Shown: piece after piece, positions 18,501-30,543 of the stretch | How positions within the stretch are numbered: position 1 is the stretch's first letter | How the letters are laid out: every line of letters begins with the position of its first letter | NCBI GenBank assembly: GCA_963801715.1 | Contig: CAWDGB010000002.1 | Coordinates: forward strand, 342,051 to 406,050 | DNA length: 64,000 bases | Direction: 5' to 3' | Origin: CAVVJA01 sp963801715 | Lineage (GTDB): Bacteria; Actinomycetota; Actinomycetes; Mycobacteriales; Jatrophihabitantaceae | Notes under the pieces: generated by a model | Databases searched by the model: none | The model's input: only the letters and a program-made list of their open reading frames with translations | Told to the model about the DNA's origin: nothing | Program-made: the position numbers and the translations under genes

Positions 18501-20377
18501 GCGTTGAAGCGGTCTTGCTCGATCTCGTCGTTCCACAGCAGACGAAGGGTGTGGATGATCTTCTCCGCGCGCGACGTATCGAGGTCACGCACTGTCGGTA
18601 GGCGCAGGCCGAAGTCGTAGATCCAGGCCACGCTGCCGTCGGAGCGCTCGATCTCGTAGGGACGCTCGTCGAGCACCTCGATGTTCATCTGGCTGAAGAT
18701 GGGCAGGGCTCGAGCCAGGCTCAATGGCTCGCCGGTCCGGAATACCTTGAGCCGACGGTCGGCCTCGTCGTCCGATGGCGGCGTATACGCCTCGAACGAC
18801 AGGCCGTCCTCGTCGTCGAGGGCCTCCAACCGGGAGAGGTCGTGCACCGCGGTCCCCGCGGCGAAGTCTTCCTTGTATGCCTCGGGAAACGCTCCCCCGT
18901 ACCGGCGCAACAGCCGTTGTCCGACGTCCTCACCCGACGCCAGCACAACCAGATCAGCCAGATCGTCACTCCACCGGCGGGTGACCCGAGCTACCTCTGA
19001 TTCGACAAGCCGACGATCCGGCGAGGGGGCCGGGGTGCTCGGCGGCAATGCGATCAGGAACTGCATCCGAGCGAAGCCCAGCTCGACGATCCGGTCGTCA
19101 CGGGCCACGACCTCGCCCGGCCAGTGGGCGAGGACCACCTCTCCAACCCGGCGGCGGGTCTCCGGGCCGAAACGATCCGCCGGAAAGTACACGAGCACGC
19201 TGACGAAATCGCGGTTGAGATGCACCCGGGCGAAGACGCCCACGGCGCCCTGCTCAGCCCGCACCACGACCAGCTGCGCGAGCCGCAGCAGATCTGCGGT
19301 CGGTGCCTCGAGCAGTTCGTCCCGTGGCAATGTTCGTAACGCCGCTAACAGCTGGCGTCCGGTGTGGCTGCTGGCTCGCACTCCCGAGCGCAGCAGGATC
19401 TCCGCGATGCGCTTGCGCACAACGGGAACTCGGGCCACCATGCCGTCTTCCAGCGTGGTGATCAGGCCGAGGAAGACGTGCACGGTCTGGCCTTCCCCGC
19501 CGGTAGGCGGCGGGACGACAGTCACGCAGTCATAGCGCGCCGAACGACGCACGGTTGACACCAGCGGCGACTTGAAGATGACCAAGGGTGCGCCGCTACG
19601 GAATGCCGGGAGCACCTCCAAGGGGGACACCTGGGTATCTCCACGCAGCACGCCGCTGGCCTGGGAATGGGACACGCCCGGGCCGGCCCCGGCGAGATCA
19701 GCCGCCGAGTAGGCCACATGTCCCAAGATGAGGAAGTTGCCGTCAGCCAGCCATCGCAGCAGCTCGCCGGCCTCGATGCTTGCCTCGCGGTCGAACTCGC
19801 CAGGATCGTCAGTGAGACGGTCGGCCAGCTCGCGGATGAGTGCGTACATCGCGGGAGCGTCCGCGGCGGCGAGGTGAACGTCGTTGAGCACTCGGCGAAG
19901 CGAGGCAATGAGACTTTCGGCCTCGGCCGGCTCGAGACGATCCGTCTCGATGTGCATCCACGCCTCGATGATCGCGCCCTCCGGTACCTCGACGTTGTCG
20001 TCGAGGTCGTAGACCATTTCGAGGCGCCCGTCCGCGTCCCGGCTGGCCACGATCTGGGGGTGCAGAAATCGGCTCACCGCGTGGCCGGCGCGATCGAACT
20101 CGGCCCGGATGGAGTCCACCAGGAACGGGGCGTCCGCCGTCACGATGTCGATGGCCGACGTGTCGCCGTCCATGCTGTGCAACTGGATCAGCGTTTCGCC
20201 CATCGGCCGGACGGCACCCAACTCGAGGTGGTCACGCGCCAGCGCGGCCAGCTCCCGGTTCGTGCGGCCGGGCAGCTGGCGAGCGGCGTGGGCCAGATAG
20301 CGTCGTCGGAACGCCTCGAGGTCGATTTGCGCGCCCAGGTTACTGGCCGACGCGTCAGACGTCCGGGTCTCGCTCAT
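15547..20377 (-). pseudogene. gdh: NAD-dependent glutamate dehydrogenase (large type), interrupted by one frameshift
   Basis: Two abutting frames together encode a large (about 1,610-residue) NAD-GDH, which oxidatively deaminates glutamate to 2-oxoglutarate. The first frame (20377 to 16787) holds the N-terminal regulatory region and catalytic core ([28 protein letters not shown] with the catalytic Lys, IGIGDMSGDVFGNG, GGGVYPR). It stops at ...LTRARAQ; the next frame continues RNELLQTVRDDV down to 15547. Removing one G near 16790 gives LTRAQRNELL, the family consensus, so a single inserted base explains the break. With it, the last 400 residues are lost. Real mutation or sequence error remain open. 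Confidence 0.88.
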
Positions 20378-20435
20378 GACAGGTCACCTCGTTGTGACGG
20401 AACTCCTTCCAGTCTCCCAGGCGAGACGTGCCGAA

Positions 20436-20530
20436 TCAGCGATACCGAGCCAGCTGCCACGCAATGCGCAGCGCGAGACTCACACCCAGGAACGCGACGA
20501 GCGCTCCGAAGCCGTGGCCGGTGCTCGTCC
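20436..20530 (-). pseudogene. Possible remnant of a small membrane protein
   Basis: In the 294-base gap between the GDH gene and the SMR gene, the minus strand reads about 31 codons ending at TGA 20436-20438 with a hydrophobic segment (FGALVAFLGVSLALRIAW) and a short basic tail. No start codon lies in that frame before an upstream stop, but ATG in another frame sits just before it, so a frameshift or decay is possible. The remainder of the gap (to 20671) shows nothing recognisable. Confidence 0.25.
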
Positions 20531-20671
20531 ATGTTCACCCACCCGTGCAGTCGACTTCTGTCTACGCCGGGCCCAACTTGCCCGTCAACTGTCGCCTGAC
20601 GCAACTAGTCGACCGGTCCGTTAATCACCCTCGGCGTACGGAGGCCCGGCGCTTGACCGGAGCTCGACGGA

Positions 20672-21001
20672 TTAGTGGGCGCCACCGCTGAGCTGCAAGC
20701 CGATGACACCGACCAGGACGAGGGAGACCGACACGATCTTGAGAACGGTCACGGCCTCGTTCAGCCATATCATCCCGACAATCACCGTGCCGCCGGCGCC
20801 AATGCCCGTCCACACGGCGTACGCGGGGCCGACCTCCAGCCATTTCAGTGCGATCGTGAGCAACCCGAAGCTACCCAGGGCGAACACTGCAAACAGAATG
20901 GTGGGGAGGATCCGGGTGAACCCATTGCTCTGTTTGAGCATGACGGCGAACCCCGTCTCGAGTAGCCCCGCGACAACGACGAGAAACCACGCCAGGCCCA
21001 T
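20672..21001 (-). CDS. SMR family exporter, SugE/Gdx type
   Basis: A 109-residue protein with four membrane segments. Glu14 in GLLETGFAV is the conserved membrane carboxylate of small multidrug resistance transporters, and WLEVGPAYAVWTGIGAGGTV is the motif that separates the SugE/Gdx (guanidinium exporter) branch from EmrE. It would act as a dual-topology dimer exchanging protons for guanidinium or quaternary ammonium cations. ATG 21001 gives the standard N-terminus MGLAWFLVVVAG. It follows the HhH glycosylase gene on the same strand after 122 bases that hold two short hairpins (near 21060-21112). Confidence 0.88.
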   Translation of the reverse strand: MGLAWFLVVVAGLLETGFAVMLKQSNGFTRILPTILFAVFALGSFGLLTIALKWLEVGPAYAVWTGIGAGGTVIVGMIWLNEAVTVLKIVSVSLVLVGVIGLQLSGGAH

Positions 21002-21123
21002 ATGCCCATACCTCCCCGAGTCGCGTCGACGAGTCCTGGGCATACTCTCCCCGTCGGCTGTGTGACAGCTGGCAGGCACGCCGGGCCTCGGGTGTTGCCC
21101 TGGAAGCCTGCCCGGCTGCCGAA

Positions 21124-21693
21124 TCAAGCCTCCTTTGCCTTCGCGGCCGCCTTCAGCTGCTGCTTGAAGGCGCGCACCTGCGACAGCGAGTCGTCGTCGA
21201 CGATATCGGCGACCGACCGGAAGGCGCCGTCTGCGCCGTAGTCGCCGGCCGCCGCCCGCCAGCCTGGCGGCTGCACGCCGAACTGCTTGCCGAGCAACGC
21301 GACGAAGATGCGCGCCTTCTGCTCGCCGAAGCCGGGGAGCGTGCCCACTCGTTGCACCAGGTCGGCGCCGTCCGAAGCGCCGGTCCATACCGCCGCCGGG
21401 TCGCCGTCGAATCGTTCGACGAGCACCTGGGCAAGCGATTGGACGCGCTTTGCCATCGCCGCCGGGAATCGATGCAGCGCCGGCGGCGTTCGAAACAGTT
21501 CCTCGAGCGCGACCGGGTCGTACTCGGCGATCTCCTGGACATCCAGGTCGTGGCCGAGGCGCTGCTGCAACTCGTACGGAGACGTGAACGCCTTCTCGAT
21601 CGGTATCTGCTGATCGAGCAGCATGCCGATCAGCAGTGCGAACGGATTGTCGGCGAGGAACTGGTTTGCTTCTGGCGTGTGGGCGAGATGCAT
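21124..21693 (-). CDS. HhH-GPD type base-excision repair protein
   Basis: A 189-residue protein with a helix-hairpin-helix/Gly-Pro-Asp core: NPFALLIGMLLDQQIPIEKAF at about 19-38 resembles the first helices of EndoIII-like glycosylases, and LVQRVGTLPGFGEQKARIFV is the HhH. The fold suggests a DNA glycosylase; no Fe-S cluster cysteines are visible and the substrate is unknown. ATG 21693 lies 4 bases after the hutU stop, so it is probably read from the hut operon; this link with histidine catabolism looks like simple co-transcription. Confidence 0.82.
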   Translation of the reverse strand: MHLAHTPEANQFLADNPFALLIGMLLDQQIPIEKAFTSPYELQQRLGHDLDVQEIAEYDPVALEELFRTPPALHRFPAAMAKRVQSLAQVLVERFDGDPAAVWTGASDGADLVQRVGTLPGFGEQKARIFVALLGKQFGVQPPGWRAAAGDYGADGAFRSVADIVDDDSLSQVRAFKQQLKAAAKAKEA

Positions 21694-21697
21694 GGCG

Positions 21698-23422
<1,725 letters not shown>

Positions 23423-23492
23423 CGCGTGCCCCCTCCGACCGGGTGCTCGAACGATTCCATCACGAGACGCGTCTCCCCTGCATTCAGATCGC

Positions 23493-25043
23493 TCAGCCGA
23501 GCGGCGCCGGCAACGCTGACTCCGCCGCGGCCAGCGCCGCGCCGGATCGGACGAACGCCACCGCGGCCTCGATCTCGGGTGCGAGAAAACGATCGGGTCC
23601 CGGCCCGTCGACGCTCCGCCGCAGCGCCGCAATCACGGCGCCCGTCGCTGGCCCGGGACCGAGCGGTGCCCGCAGGTCTATTGCTCGGGCCGCGGAAAGC
23701 AACTCCACGGCGAGGACCCGACCCAGCCCGTCGATGGCTCGGCGGAGCTTTCGGGCCGCCGACCAACCCATCGACACGTGGTCCTCCTGCATGGCCGACG
23801 ACGGGATCGAATCCACCGATGCCGGCACCGCCAACCGTTTCAGCTCCGACACCACGGCAGCCTGCGTGTACTGGGCGATCATGTGCCCCGAGTCGACGCC
23901 GGCGTCCGCGGCCAGGAAGGGCGGCAATCCGCGCGAGCGGGCCACGTCCAGCATCCGGTCGGTCCGACGCTCGCTCATGGACGCGAGGTCGGCAACGGGT
24001 ATGGCGAGGAAGTCCAGCACGTAGCCAACCGGGGCACCGTGGAAGTTGCCGTTCGACTCGACCGAACCGGCCGGAGTCACCACGGGGTTGTCTATGGCCG
24101 AAGCGAGCTCGTAACCGGCCACGGTCCGAGCGTGCCCGACCGTGTCTCGGGCCGCGCCGCAAACCTGGGGCGCGCAACGCATCGAGTAGGCGTCCTGCAC
24201 ATACGTGCAGTCCGGACCGGCATGCGAGGCGATGATCGGTGAGCCGGCGAGCAGGGCGCGCATGTTGGCCGCCGCGACGGACTGACCAGGTTGCGGGCGC
24301 AGGGCCTGCAGATCGGCGGCGAAGACGGCGGCAGTGCCGAGCATCGCCTCCACGGACATCGCCGCGGTGAGATCCGCGGTGCGCAGCAGCAGGTCGAGGT
24401 CGGCACACGCCAGAATGAGCTGGCCCAGCATCCCGTCGGTGCCGTTGATCAGCGCGAGCCCCTCCTTCTCCGCCAGCTCGACCGGCCGGATGTCGTGCTC
24501 CAGGAGAACCTCCGCGGCCGGGCGCAGTCGGCCCTCGGGGTCGCGCACCTCGCCTTCACCCAAAAGCGCGAGCGCCACGTGAGAGAGCGGCGCCAGATCT
24601 CCTGAGCAGCCCAGCGAGCCGAACTCCCGCACCACGGGCGTGATCCCGGAATCGAGCAGCGCCGCGAGCGTATTGGCGACCAGTGGCCGTACGCCGGTCC
24701 GGCCCGTGGCCAGCGTCGACAAGCGGAGCAGCATCATGGCCCGGACGACTTCGCGCTCGACCTCGGGGCCGGACCCGGCCGCGTGCGACCGGATCAAGGA
24801 TCGCTGCAGCGCCGCCCGCCGGTCCGTCGGGATCGAGGTCGTCGCGAGCGCCCCGAAGCCGGTCGAGATGCCGTAGTGCGGTTCGGTGTCGTGGGCGAGC
24901 CCGTCCACGATCTCCCGCGACTTCTCGATGGCCGAGAGCGCCTCGGCCGATAGCGTCACCCCGGCTTCAGTCCGGGCGACCGACACCACCTCCGCCTCGC
25001 TCACCGGGCCGATTCCGACAGTGACGCGCGGCGTGCCTGACAT
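23493..25043 (-). CDS. hutH: Histidine ammonia-lyase
   Basis: A 516-residue lyase that deaminates histidine to trans-urocanate. The MIO cofactor forms from an internal tripeptide; here it is Cys146-Ser147-Gly148 in [13 protein letters not shown] rather than the common Ala-Ser-Gly, a variant known in actinobacterial enzymes. Other landmarks are HYGISTGFG (catalytic Tyr) near 57 and QEDHVSMG near residue 410. ATG 25043. It is the first gene of the minus-strand hut operon and is divergent from the quinone oxidoreductase gene, with 76 bases between. hutI is 10 kb away; hutF and hutG are not in the window. Confidence 0.95.
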   Translation of the reverse strand: MSGTPRVTVGIGPVSEAEVVSVARTEAGVTLSAEALSAIEKSREIVDGLAHDTEPHYGISTGFGALATTSIPTDRRAALQRSLIRSHAAGSGPEVEREVVRAMMLLRLSTLATGRTGVRPLVANTLAALLDSGITPVVREFGSLGCSGDLAPLSHVALALLGEGEVRDPEGRLRPAAEVLLEHDIRPVELAEKEGLALINGTDGMLGQLILACADLDLLLRTADLTAAMSVEAMLGTAAVFAADLQALRPQPGQSVAAANMRALLAGSPIIASHAGPDCTYVQDAYSMRCAPQVCGAARDTVGHARTVAGYELASAIDNPVVTPAGSVESNGNFHGAPVGYVLDFLAIPVADLASMSERRTDRMLDVARSRGLPPFLAADAGVDSGHMIAQYTQAAVVSELKRLAVPASVDSIPSSAMQEDHVSMGWSAARKLRRAIDGLGRVLAVELLSAARAIDLRAPLGPGPATGAVIAALRRSVDGPGPDRFLAPEIEAAVAFVRSGAALAAAESALPAPLG

Positions 25044-25119
25044 GGGCTCACTCTGCCACTGCCGCCCGTCGGCGGATGGACCGAACGGCGCGCAGGCATC
25101 AGCCTCTAGGGTTCACCGC

Positions 25120-26097
25120 GTGCGTGCCGCTGTGATCACCCATCCCGGGCCGCCCGACGTGCTCCAGGTGCGGGAGGTTCCGGATCCACAACCAGGCGCA
25201 GGCGAAGTGCTCGTCGACGTGACCGCAAGCGCGGTAAATCGGGCCGACCTCATGCAGCGCCAGGGCCACTACGATCCGCCGCCCGGAGCGTCGCCATATC
25301 CGGGTCTCGAGTGCAGCGGCGTCATCGCGACGCTCGGCCAGGGCGTTACCGGCTGGGGGGTCGGCGACCAGGTGTGCGCGCTGTTGGCCGGCGGCGGATA
25401 CGCGGAGCGCGTGGCCGTACCAGCGGGCCAGCTGATGCGCGTGCCGCAGGGAATGTCGCTGCGGGACGCCGCCGCTCTTCCGGAAACGGCGTGCACGGTG
25501 TGGTCGATGGTGTTCGACATTGGCCGCCTCCAGCCCGGCGAGACGCTCCTGGTGCACGGTGGAACGAGCGGCATCGGAACGCTCGCGATCCAGCTCGCCC
25601 ATCACTACGGAGCCCGGGTGATCACCACGGCCGGATCCGCCGTCAAGCTCGACGTCGCGCGACGGCTCGGCGCTGACGTTGCGATCAACTACCGCGAGCA
25701 GGACTTCGCCGAGGTGATCGCCGCCGTGACCGACGGCGGCGTCGACGTGATACTCGACAACATCGGGGCCGCGTACCTGCCGCGCAATGTGGCCTCGCTC
25801 CGGGTCGGCGGCCGGTTGGTGGTCCTCGGCCTGCAGGGCGGCCGGGTTGGCGAGCTGGACCTCGGCGCGCTCCTCGCGAAGCGCGCAAGCGTGAGCGCGG
25901 CCTCGTTGCGCGCGCGTCCGATCGCGCAAAAGGCCGCCATCGTCACCGCCACGGAAAGCTTCGTGTGGCCGCTGATCGAGTCCGGCGACGTCGCGCCGGT
26001 CATCGACCGGGTTCTGCCGTTGGCGGATGCCGCTGCTGCCCACGAGCTCGTCGAATCGAGCAGGCACATCGGAAAAGTGGTGCTGCAGGTCCGGTAG
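25120..26097 (+). CDS. NAD(P)H-quinone oxidoreductase (zeta-crystallin-like MDR family)
   Basis: A 325-residue zinc-free medium-chain reductase. The N-terminal domain ends in PYPGLECSGVI; the nucleotide fold shows LVHGGTSGIGTLAIQLA near 147-163 and the QOR-type NYREQDF segment. It reduces quinones or other activated double bonds using NADPH in the cytoplasm. GTG 25120 begins the family's usual MRAAVITHPG; a longer in-frame extension upstream runs into hutH antisense and is rejected. Ends just before a GAGCGAGC-rich spacer. Confidence 0.9.
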   Translation: MRAAVITHPGPPDVLQVREVPDPQPGAGEVLVDVTASAVNRADLMQRQGHYDPPPGASPYPGLECSGVIATLGQGVTGWGVGDQVCALLAGGGYAERVAVPAGQLMRVPQGMSLRDAAALPETACTVWSMVFDIGRLQPGETLLVHGGTSGIGTLAIQLAHHYGARVITTAGSAVKLDVARRLGADVAINYREQDFAEVIAAVTDGGVDVILDNIGAAYLPRNVASLRVGGRLVVLGLQGGRVGELDLGALLAKRASVSAASLRARPIAQKAAIVTATESFVWPLIESGDVAPVIDRVLPLADAAAAHELVESSRHIGKVVLQVR

Positions 26098-26112
26098 CAC
26101 GCCAGCCCCGCG

Positions 26113-26182
26113 CGGAAGGCGACAGCGAGTGAGGATCGTAGCGAGCGTCAGCGAGCGAGGACCGGAGCGAGCGCGGAGCCGA
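26113..26182. repeat. GAGCGAGC-rich low-complexity spacer
   Basis: The segment after the oxidoreductase stop is built of GCGAGC/GAGCGAG units (for example GCGAGCGTCAGCGAGCGAGG). It has no coding frame of note. Such spacers are common between actinobacterial genes. The rest of the gap to 26279 shows nothing else I can name. Confidence 0.5.
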
Positions 26183-26279
26183 CCGTGTCACATGACGCCA
26201 TCATCACTGATTGATAACGACTCGCCTACGCTGCGTCGTCTGGTATTGAGCTCTGGTCAGACCAGGCAGACCATAGGTC

Positions 26280-26423
26280 ATGGCCGTCCTGCATGCGCGG
26301 GTGGGGCGCCGCAAGGCGCACCCAGATCTGGCTGCGGACATCATGCTTATCGTCGGCATGATCCTGTTTGTGTTGTTCTGGGGATGGATCGGCTACGAGG
26401 TCCTCCGGATTAGCCTCCACTGA
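26280..26423 (+). CDS. 47-aa single-span membrane protein
   Basis: ATG 26280 to TGA 26423 encodes a basic N-terminus (VLHARVGRRKAHPDL) followed by one membrane helix (IMLIVGMILFVLFWGWIGYE) and a short tail. The clear positive-inside then hydrophobic layout supports a real small membrane protein rather than chance. No family is recognised and function is unknown. It sits alone between the oxidoreductase gene and the convergent aminotransferase-like gene. Confidence 0.45.
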   Translation: MAVLHARVGRRKAHPDLAADIMLIVGMILFVLFWGWIGYEVLRISLH

Positions 26424-26451
26424 ACTGGACGAGGTCGTTTCGTTCGCGCGG

Positions 26452-27670
26452 TCAGGCCGGCACCCGTGATTGGCGGCTGCCGAGCAGATCATCGAGCGCG
26501 ATAGCCAGTTGGTCGACCTCGACATGGGTGGTATGCGGCATCAGTCCGACGTGCACCGAACCACCCAATTCGTCGACCCCCAGTGCCGTCATGAGTTCCG
26601 ACATGCCGTGCGGGCCGGTCCAGACCGACAGGCCGCGCGAATACAGGAAGTCGGCCACCCGATTCGGCAGCGCCCCAGTAACCGTGAAGGCGAACACTGG
26701 CACCCGTGGCACCGGTGCGCCGATGAGAGTCACCCCGGGAATCCGCCGCAGCATGATGTCGAGCCGCTCGAACAACCGATCTTGATATCCCCGCGCCGAC
26801 GTGACCGACGTGAGCAGCCGTTCCCGCCGGGACCCGGTTGCCGCTTCGTCGAGCCCGGCCAGGTGGTCGACCGCCGCGGTGACGCCGTCCAGGAGCTCGA
26901 CCGGCAACGGGCCGATCAAGGGCAGCGTCCGTCGCACTGAGGCCGGAAGACGCTCGATCTCGTGCCGGACACCGACGGCCATGCTCGAGCCCCGCCATCG
27001 TGGGTCCGCCGAACGATGACGTCTGGACGGTCAGCAGATCCGCTCCAGATGCGGTCAGGTCGAGCGGGAGCGACGTTGCCGCCGCTCCCGCGTCCACGGC
27101 GACCAGGGCTCCCACACCATGGGCGATTTCGGTGATCCGCTTCACGTCTGGTACAGCGCCGGTGACCGGGTTCGCGAGCGGCACGGTGACCAGCCGGGTG
27201 TGGCGACCGACCAGGGACTCGTACTGCCAGTCCGGAAGTTCGCCGGTCTCCACGTCGGCCTCGGCGAAGTGCACGGTCGCACCCACGAAGCGAGCCGCCG
27301 TCGACCACACCCGGACTGTCTCGTCGCTGTCCAGCCGGCTGAGCACGACCTCGTCGCCCAGCTGCCAGGTCCGGGATATGGCGGCCGCGAACCAGGTCAA
27401 CAACGCCGAAACGCTCCCGCCGATGACCACCGATTGGGCCGGCGCCCCGACGAGGTCGCCAATAGCTCGACGCGCGTCATCGACTGACACGGCTGCCCGT
27501 CGAGAGCGTTCAGACCGCGATCCCGGCTGCGCCGGCGCGGAGCGGAGCGTGCCAACGATCGCCCGCACGACCGACTCGGGCTGTAACGCGCTATACGTAC
27601 CTTCGAGGTGGACGATGCCCGATCCGAGCGTCGGGTACAAACCGCGCACCCGAGCCACGTCGAAGCTCAT
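26452..27670 (-). pseudogene. Class V aminotransferase-fold protein, no catalytic Lys, frameshifted
   Basis: Two frames join near 26990 to give about 405 residues of a cysteine-desulfurase/class V aminotransferase-like protein. Frame one runs from ATG 27670 to the sequence FGGPTMAG; frame two continues AVGVRHEIERLP to 26452. Shortening the four-base C run at 26990-26993 by one restores GSSMAVGV. The cofactor Asp is present (LVAVDAG), but the position of the Schiff-base Lys reads VQTSSFGGPTM, so no Lys is there. The protein therefore cannot work as a normal PLP enzyme even if the frameshift is an error. Confidence 0.65.
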
Positions 27671-27768
27671 TTCCCCGTGTTACCTCCTTAGCCCTCCACG
27701 TGGTCAGGTCGGCGACGGCGGTCCAGCCACGTTGCTCTCTCGGGCACGGGATGACCAGACTGGAGCGC

Positions 27769-28389
27769 ATGACGGAGTACACCGCGAATGACCCCCCGCG
27801 TGAGTCGCATTCGGCCGCGACACGCCCAACGGACGAGGTAATCGACGCTGGCACAGGTAGTCCTGAGGTCTCTCGCGGTTCCGACGATGGCGACGACATT
27901 ACGGCCATGGTCGAGCAGCCGGCCAAGGTGATGCGGATCGGCACGATGATCAAGCAGTTGCTGGAGGAGGTTCGGGCGGCACCGTTGGACGAGGCCGGCC
28001 GCCAACGGTTACGGGAAATCCACGAATCCTCGATCAAAGAGCTGGAGCAGGGCTTGTCGCCCGAGCTGCGCGACGAGCTCGATCGACTCACCCTCCCCTT
28101 CGGCACCGGCGTTCCGTCCGAGGCTGAGCTACGCATTGCGCAAGCGCAGCTAGTCGGTTGGCTGGAGGGGGTGTTCCACGGCATCCAGACCGCACTGTTC
28201 GCGCAGCAGATGGCCGCCCGCGCCCAATTGGAGGAGATGCGTCGCGCATTGCCGCCCGGTCCTGGCGGCGGCGGCCAGGTCGTCGTCGGCCCGGGCGGAC
28301 AGCTCCTGGGTGGCCCCGCCGGCCCGCGGCTTGGCGGGCGTCCCCCGAGCGGCGAGGAGGGTGAGCACGGCACCGGCCAGTATCTCTGA
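27769..28389 (+). CDS. bpa: Bacterial proteasome activator Bpa/PafE
   Basis: A 206-residue protein matching Mycobacterium Bpa (PafE, DUF2587) closely: VEQPAKVMRIGTMIKQLLEE, the long helices ending in GWLEGVFHGIQTALFAQQ, and the C-terminal GTGQYL, which docks into the 20S proteasome alpha ring. It forms a ring and opens the proteasome gate without ATP for unfolded or damaged proteins. The first 55 residues are acidic and variable. ATG 27769 follows GGAG closely; ATG 27751 is also possible. No proteasome genes are in this window, as in mycobacteria, where bpa stands apart. Confidence 0.95.
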   Translation: MTEYTANDPPRESHSAATRPTDEVIDAGTGSPEVSRGSDDGDDITAMVEQPAKVMRIGTMIKQLLEEVRAAPLDEAGRQRLREIHESSIKELEQGLSPELRDELDRLTLPFGTGVPSEAELRIAQAQLVGWLEGVFHGIQTALFAQQMAARAQLEEMRRALPPGPGGGGQVVVGPGGQLLGGPAGPRLGGRPPSGEEGEHGTGQYL

Positions 28390-28398
28390 GTCCGGGCG

Positions 28399-29232
28399 TC
28401 AGCGTTTTCCACGTTCACCCAGCAAGGACTCGATGAGCGCGGCGACGGCATCGTCGTCATTACGCCCGAGCACCTTGTCGGCCGCCGCGATGGCCGCCGG
28501 GTGCGCGTTGCTCACCGCATAGGCGTGGCCCGCCCACTCCAGCATCGGGACATCGTTCGGCATGTCACCGATCGCCGCCACATCGGCCGCTGGGACTCCG
28601 TGGCCCGCGGCAACCTCGGCCAGGCCGGTGGCCTTGGTCACGCCCGCGGCCGCGATCTCCAGCAATGCGAGTCGGGACGAGTGGGTAACCGTTGCCCGTC
28701 CGGCCAGCAACCGAGAGGTGGCGACCATCATCTCGTCGGCGTCGGCGGTGAGGTCCTTCGCGAGTAGCTTGACTGCCGGCTTCCTGATGATCTCGGCCAG
28801 GTCTGCCATGCGCGGCGGGGGCAACGGATTCCCCTGCCGGTCGTGGCTCGGACTCATTTCCCAGTCGTGCCGGTATCCCGGCTCGTAGCCGAAATCCAGG
28901 CCGTACTCCACGCCGAATCGCACTGCCGGAAAGGCCGACCGCACCTCCTCGGTGATCTCCGCGAGTAACTCGGGGCTGAGCGGATGCTCACGGATCACGG
29001 TCTCGGTGCGCAGGTCGTAGATGACCGCGCCATTCGCGGCGACCGCGACGCCGCGATGGTCGACGGCGTCGGCGATCTCGTGCAACCAGCGCGGCGGCCG
29101 CCCGGAGACGAACGCGACGACCAGCCCCGCCTCGGTGGCCCGGCGCAACGCGTTTCGGGTGCGGTCGCTCACGCTCCCGTCCGATCGCACCAACGTGCCG
29201 TCCAGGTCGCTTGCGAGCAAGCGGATCGTCAC
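28399..29232 (-). CDS. HAD superfamily (Cof-type) phosphatase
   Basis: A 277-residue HAD IIB hydrolase. Motif I is [11 protein letters not shown] (nucleophile Asp8, acid Asp10), motif [11 protein letters not shown], motif III Lys in KATGL, and motif [14 protein letters not shown]. The large cap typical of Cof proteins lies between motifs II and III. It dephosphorylates small metabolites such as sugar phosphates or flavin precursors; the substrate is unknown. GTG 29232 overlaps the serS stop in a GTGA junction, so it is coupled to serS. A similar gene lies near serS in mycobacteria. Confidence 0.88.
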   Translation of the reverse strand: MTIRLLASDLDGTLVRSDGSVSDRTRNALRRATEAGLVVAFVSGRPPRWLHEIADAVDHRGVAVAANGAVIYDLRTETVIREHPLSPELLAEITEEVRSAFPAVRFGVEYGLDFGYEPGYRHDWEMSPSHDRQGNPLPPPRMADLAEIIRKPAVKLLAKDLTADADEMMVATSRLLAGRATVTHSSRLALLEIAAAGVTKATGLAEVAAGHGVPAADVAAIGDMPNDVPMLEWAGHAYAVSNAHPAAIAAADKVLGRNDDDAVAALIESLLGERGKR

Positions 29233-30488
29233 GACGGCTCGAGGCGCTCTCGGCCGCCAAGCCAAGGGCGCAGCGCCTCGGGCACGTAGACCGAGCCGTC
29301 AGGGCGCTGATGATGGTCGAGCAGGCAAGCAATCGTCCGGGAAACCGCACACAACGTTCCGTTGAGGGTGGCGACCGGAGCCGTTCCGTTCGCGGTGCGG
29401 GTCCGGATGTTGAGCCGCCGAGCCTGGAACGTCGTGCAGTTCGACGTCGACGTCAGTTCGCGGTAGGTGCCCTGCGACGGGAACCAGGCTTCGATGTCGT
29501 ACTTACGCGCCGCGCTCGTACCGAGATCCCCGGCGGCAATGTCGACCACCCGGTAGGCGAGTTCCAACTTATCGAGGAATTCCCGTTCCCACGCCAGCAA
29601 CTGTTGATGCTCATCCCGGGCGGCCTCCAGCGTGGTGTAGGAGAACATCTCGACCTTGTCGAACCAATGCACCCGGATGATGCCGTGGGTGTCCTTCCCG
29701 TACGAGCCGGCCTCCCGCCGGAAACATGACGAGAAGCCGGCGTAGCGGCGGGGCAGTGACGCGATGTCCAGGATCTCGTCGGCGTGATAGCCGGCGAGCG
29801 CTACCTCGCTGGTGCCAACCAGGTACAGATCGTCGGTGGCCAGGCGGTATACCTCGGCCGCGTGCGCCCCGAGAAAGCCGGTGCCCTCCATCACGTCGGG
29901 CTTGACGAGTGCCGGCGCGATCACCGGGGTCAGGCCGGCCGCGGCGGCCTGCGCCATGGCCAGGTTCACCAGCGCGATCTCCAGCTGGGCCCCGACGCCG
30001 GTGAGGAAGTAGAACCGGCTCCCGCTGACCTTGGCGCCGCGTTCGGTGTCGATGGCGTGCAGCCGGGTGCCGATATCGATATGGTCACGCGGATGCTCGA
30101 TCTGTGGCGGTGTGCCAACCGTCTCGAGCGTGATCGAGTTCCGCTCGTCGCCCGGCGGAACGCCGTCCTCGACAACGTTCGCGATGGCCAGATGAGCCTG
30201 CCGCAAGGCGGCGTCGGCCTCGACCTCGTCGGCCTCGGCGGACTTGACCTCGTCAGCAAGATGGCGGGCCTTGGTCAGCAGGTGTGGCCGCTCCGCTGGC
30301 GTCGCTCGGCTGATTGCCCGGCCCATCGCCTTCTGCTCGGCTCGTAGCGCGTCCGCTCGGGTGACGGCCGTCCGCCGTTTGTCATCCGCGGCGAGCAGCG
30401 CGTCGACCGCCGCCTCGTCCTCACCGCGGGCTCGCTGCGACGCGCGGACCCGGTCAGGGTCGTCGCGGACCAGGCGGAGATCGATCAC
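29229..30488 (-). CDS. serS: Seryl-tRNA synthetase
   Basis: A 419-residue class II synthetase charging tRNA-Ser. It has the N-terminal antiparallel coiled-coil arm (residues 1-105) and a catalytic core with motif 2 [31 protein letters not shown] sequence (FRREAGSYG visible) and motif 3 [22 protein letters not shown] 30488 begins [16 protein letters not shown], the normal N-terminus; upstream in-frame codons run into the divergent metallopeptidase gene. Length normal. Confidence 0.97.
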   Translation of the reverse strand: MIDLRLVRDDPDRVRASQRARGEDEAAVDALLAADDKRRTAVTRADALRAEQKAMGRAISRATPAERPHLLTKARHLADEVKSAEADEVEADAALRQAHLAIANVVEDGVPPGDERNSITLETVGTPPQIEHPRDHIDIGTRLHAIDTERGAKVSGSRFYFLTGVGAQLEIALVNLAMAQAAAAGLTPVIAPALVKPDVMEGTGFLGAHAAEVYRLATDDLYLVGTSEVALAGYHADEILDIASLPRRYAGFSSCFRREAGSYGKDTHGIIRVHWFDKVEMFSYTTLEAARDEHQQLLAWEREFLDKLELAYRVVDIAAGDLGTSAARKYDIEAWFPSQGTYRELTSTSNCTTFQARRLNIRTRTANGTAPVATLNGTLCAVSRTIACLLDHHQRPDGSVYVPEALRPWLGGRERLEPS

Positions 30489-30543
30489 GGCGCCCAGGTT
30501 ACTGACCCGCGCGCTGCAGGTCCGTCGCTGGCAAAATGCATGG

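Noticed and set aside
20376..20624. Plus-strand 82-codon frame in the GDH-SMR gap
   Set aside because: Composition is that of random high-GC antisense DNA, with no motif or ribosome site.
21002..21123. Guanidine riboswitch upstream of the SMR gene
   Set aside because: The conserved loop and core sequences of the guanidine-I, -II and -III classes are not seen.
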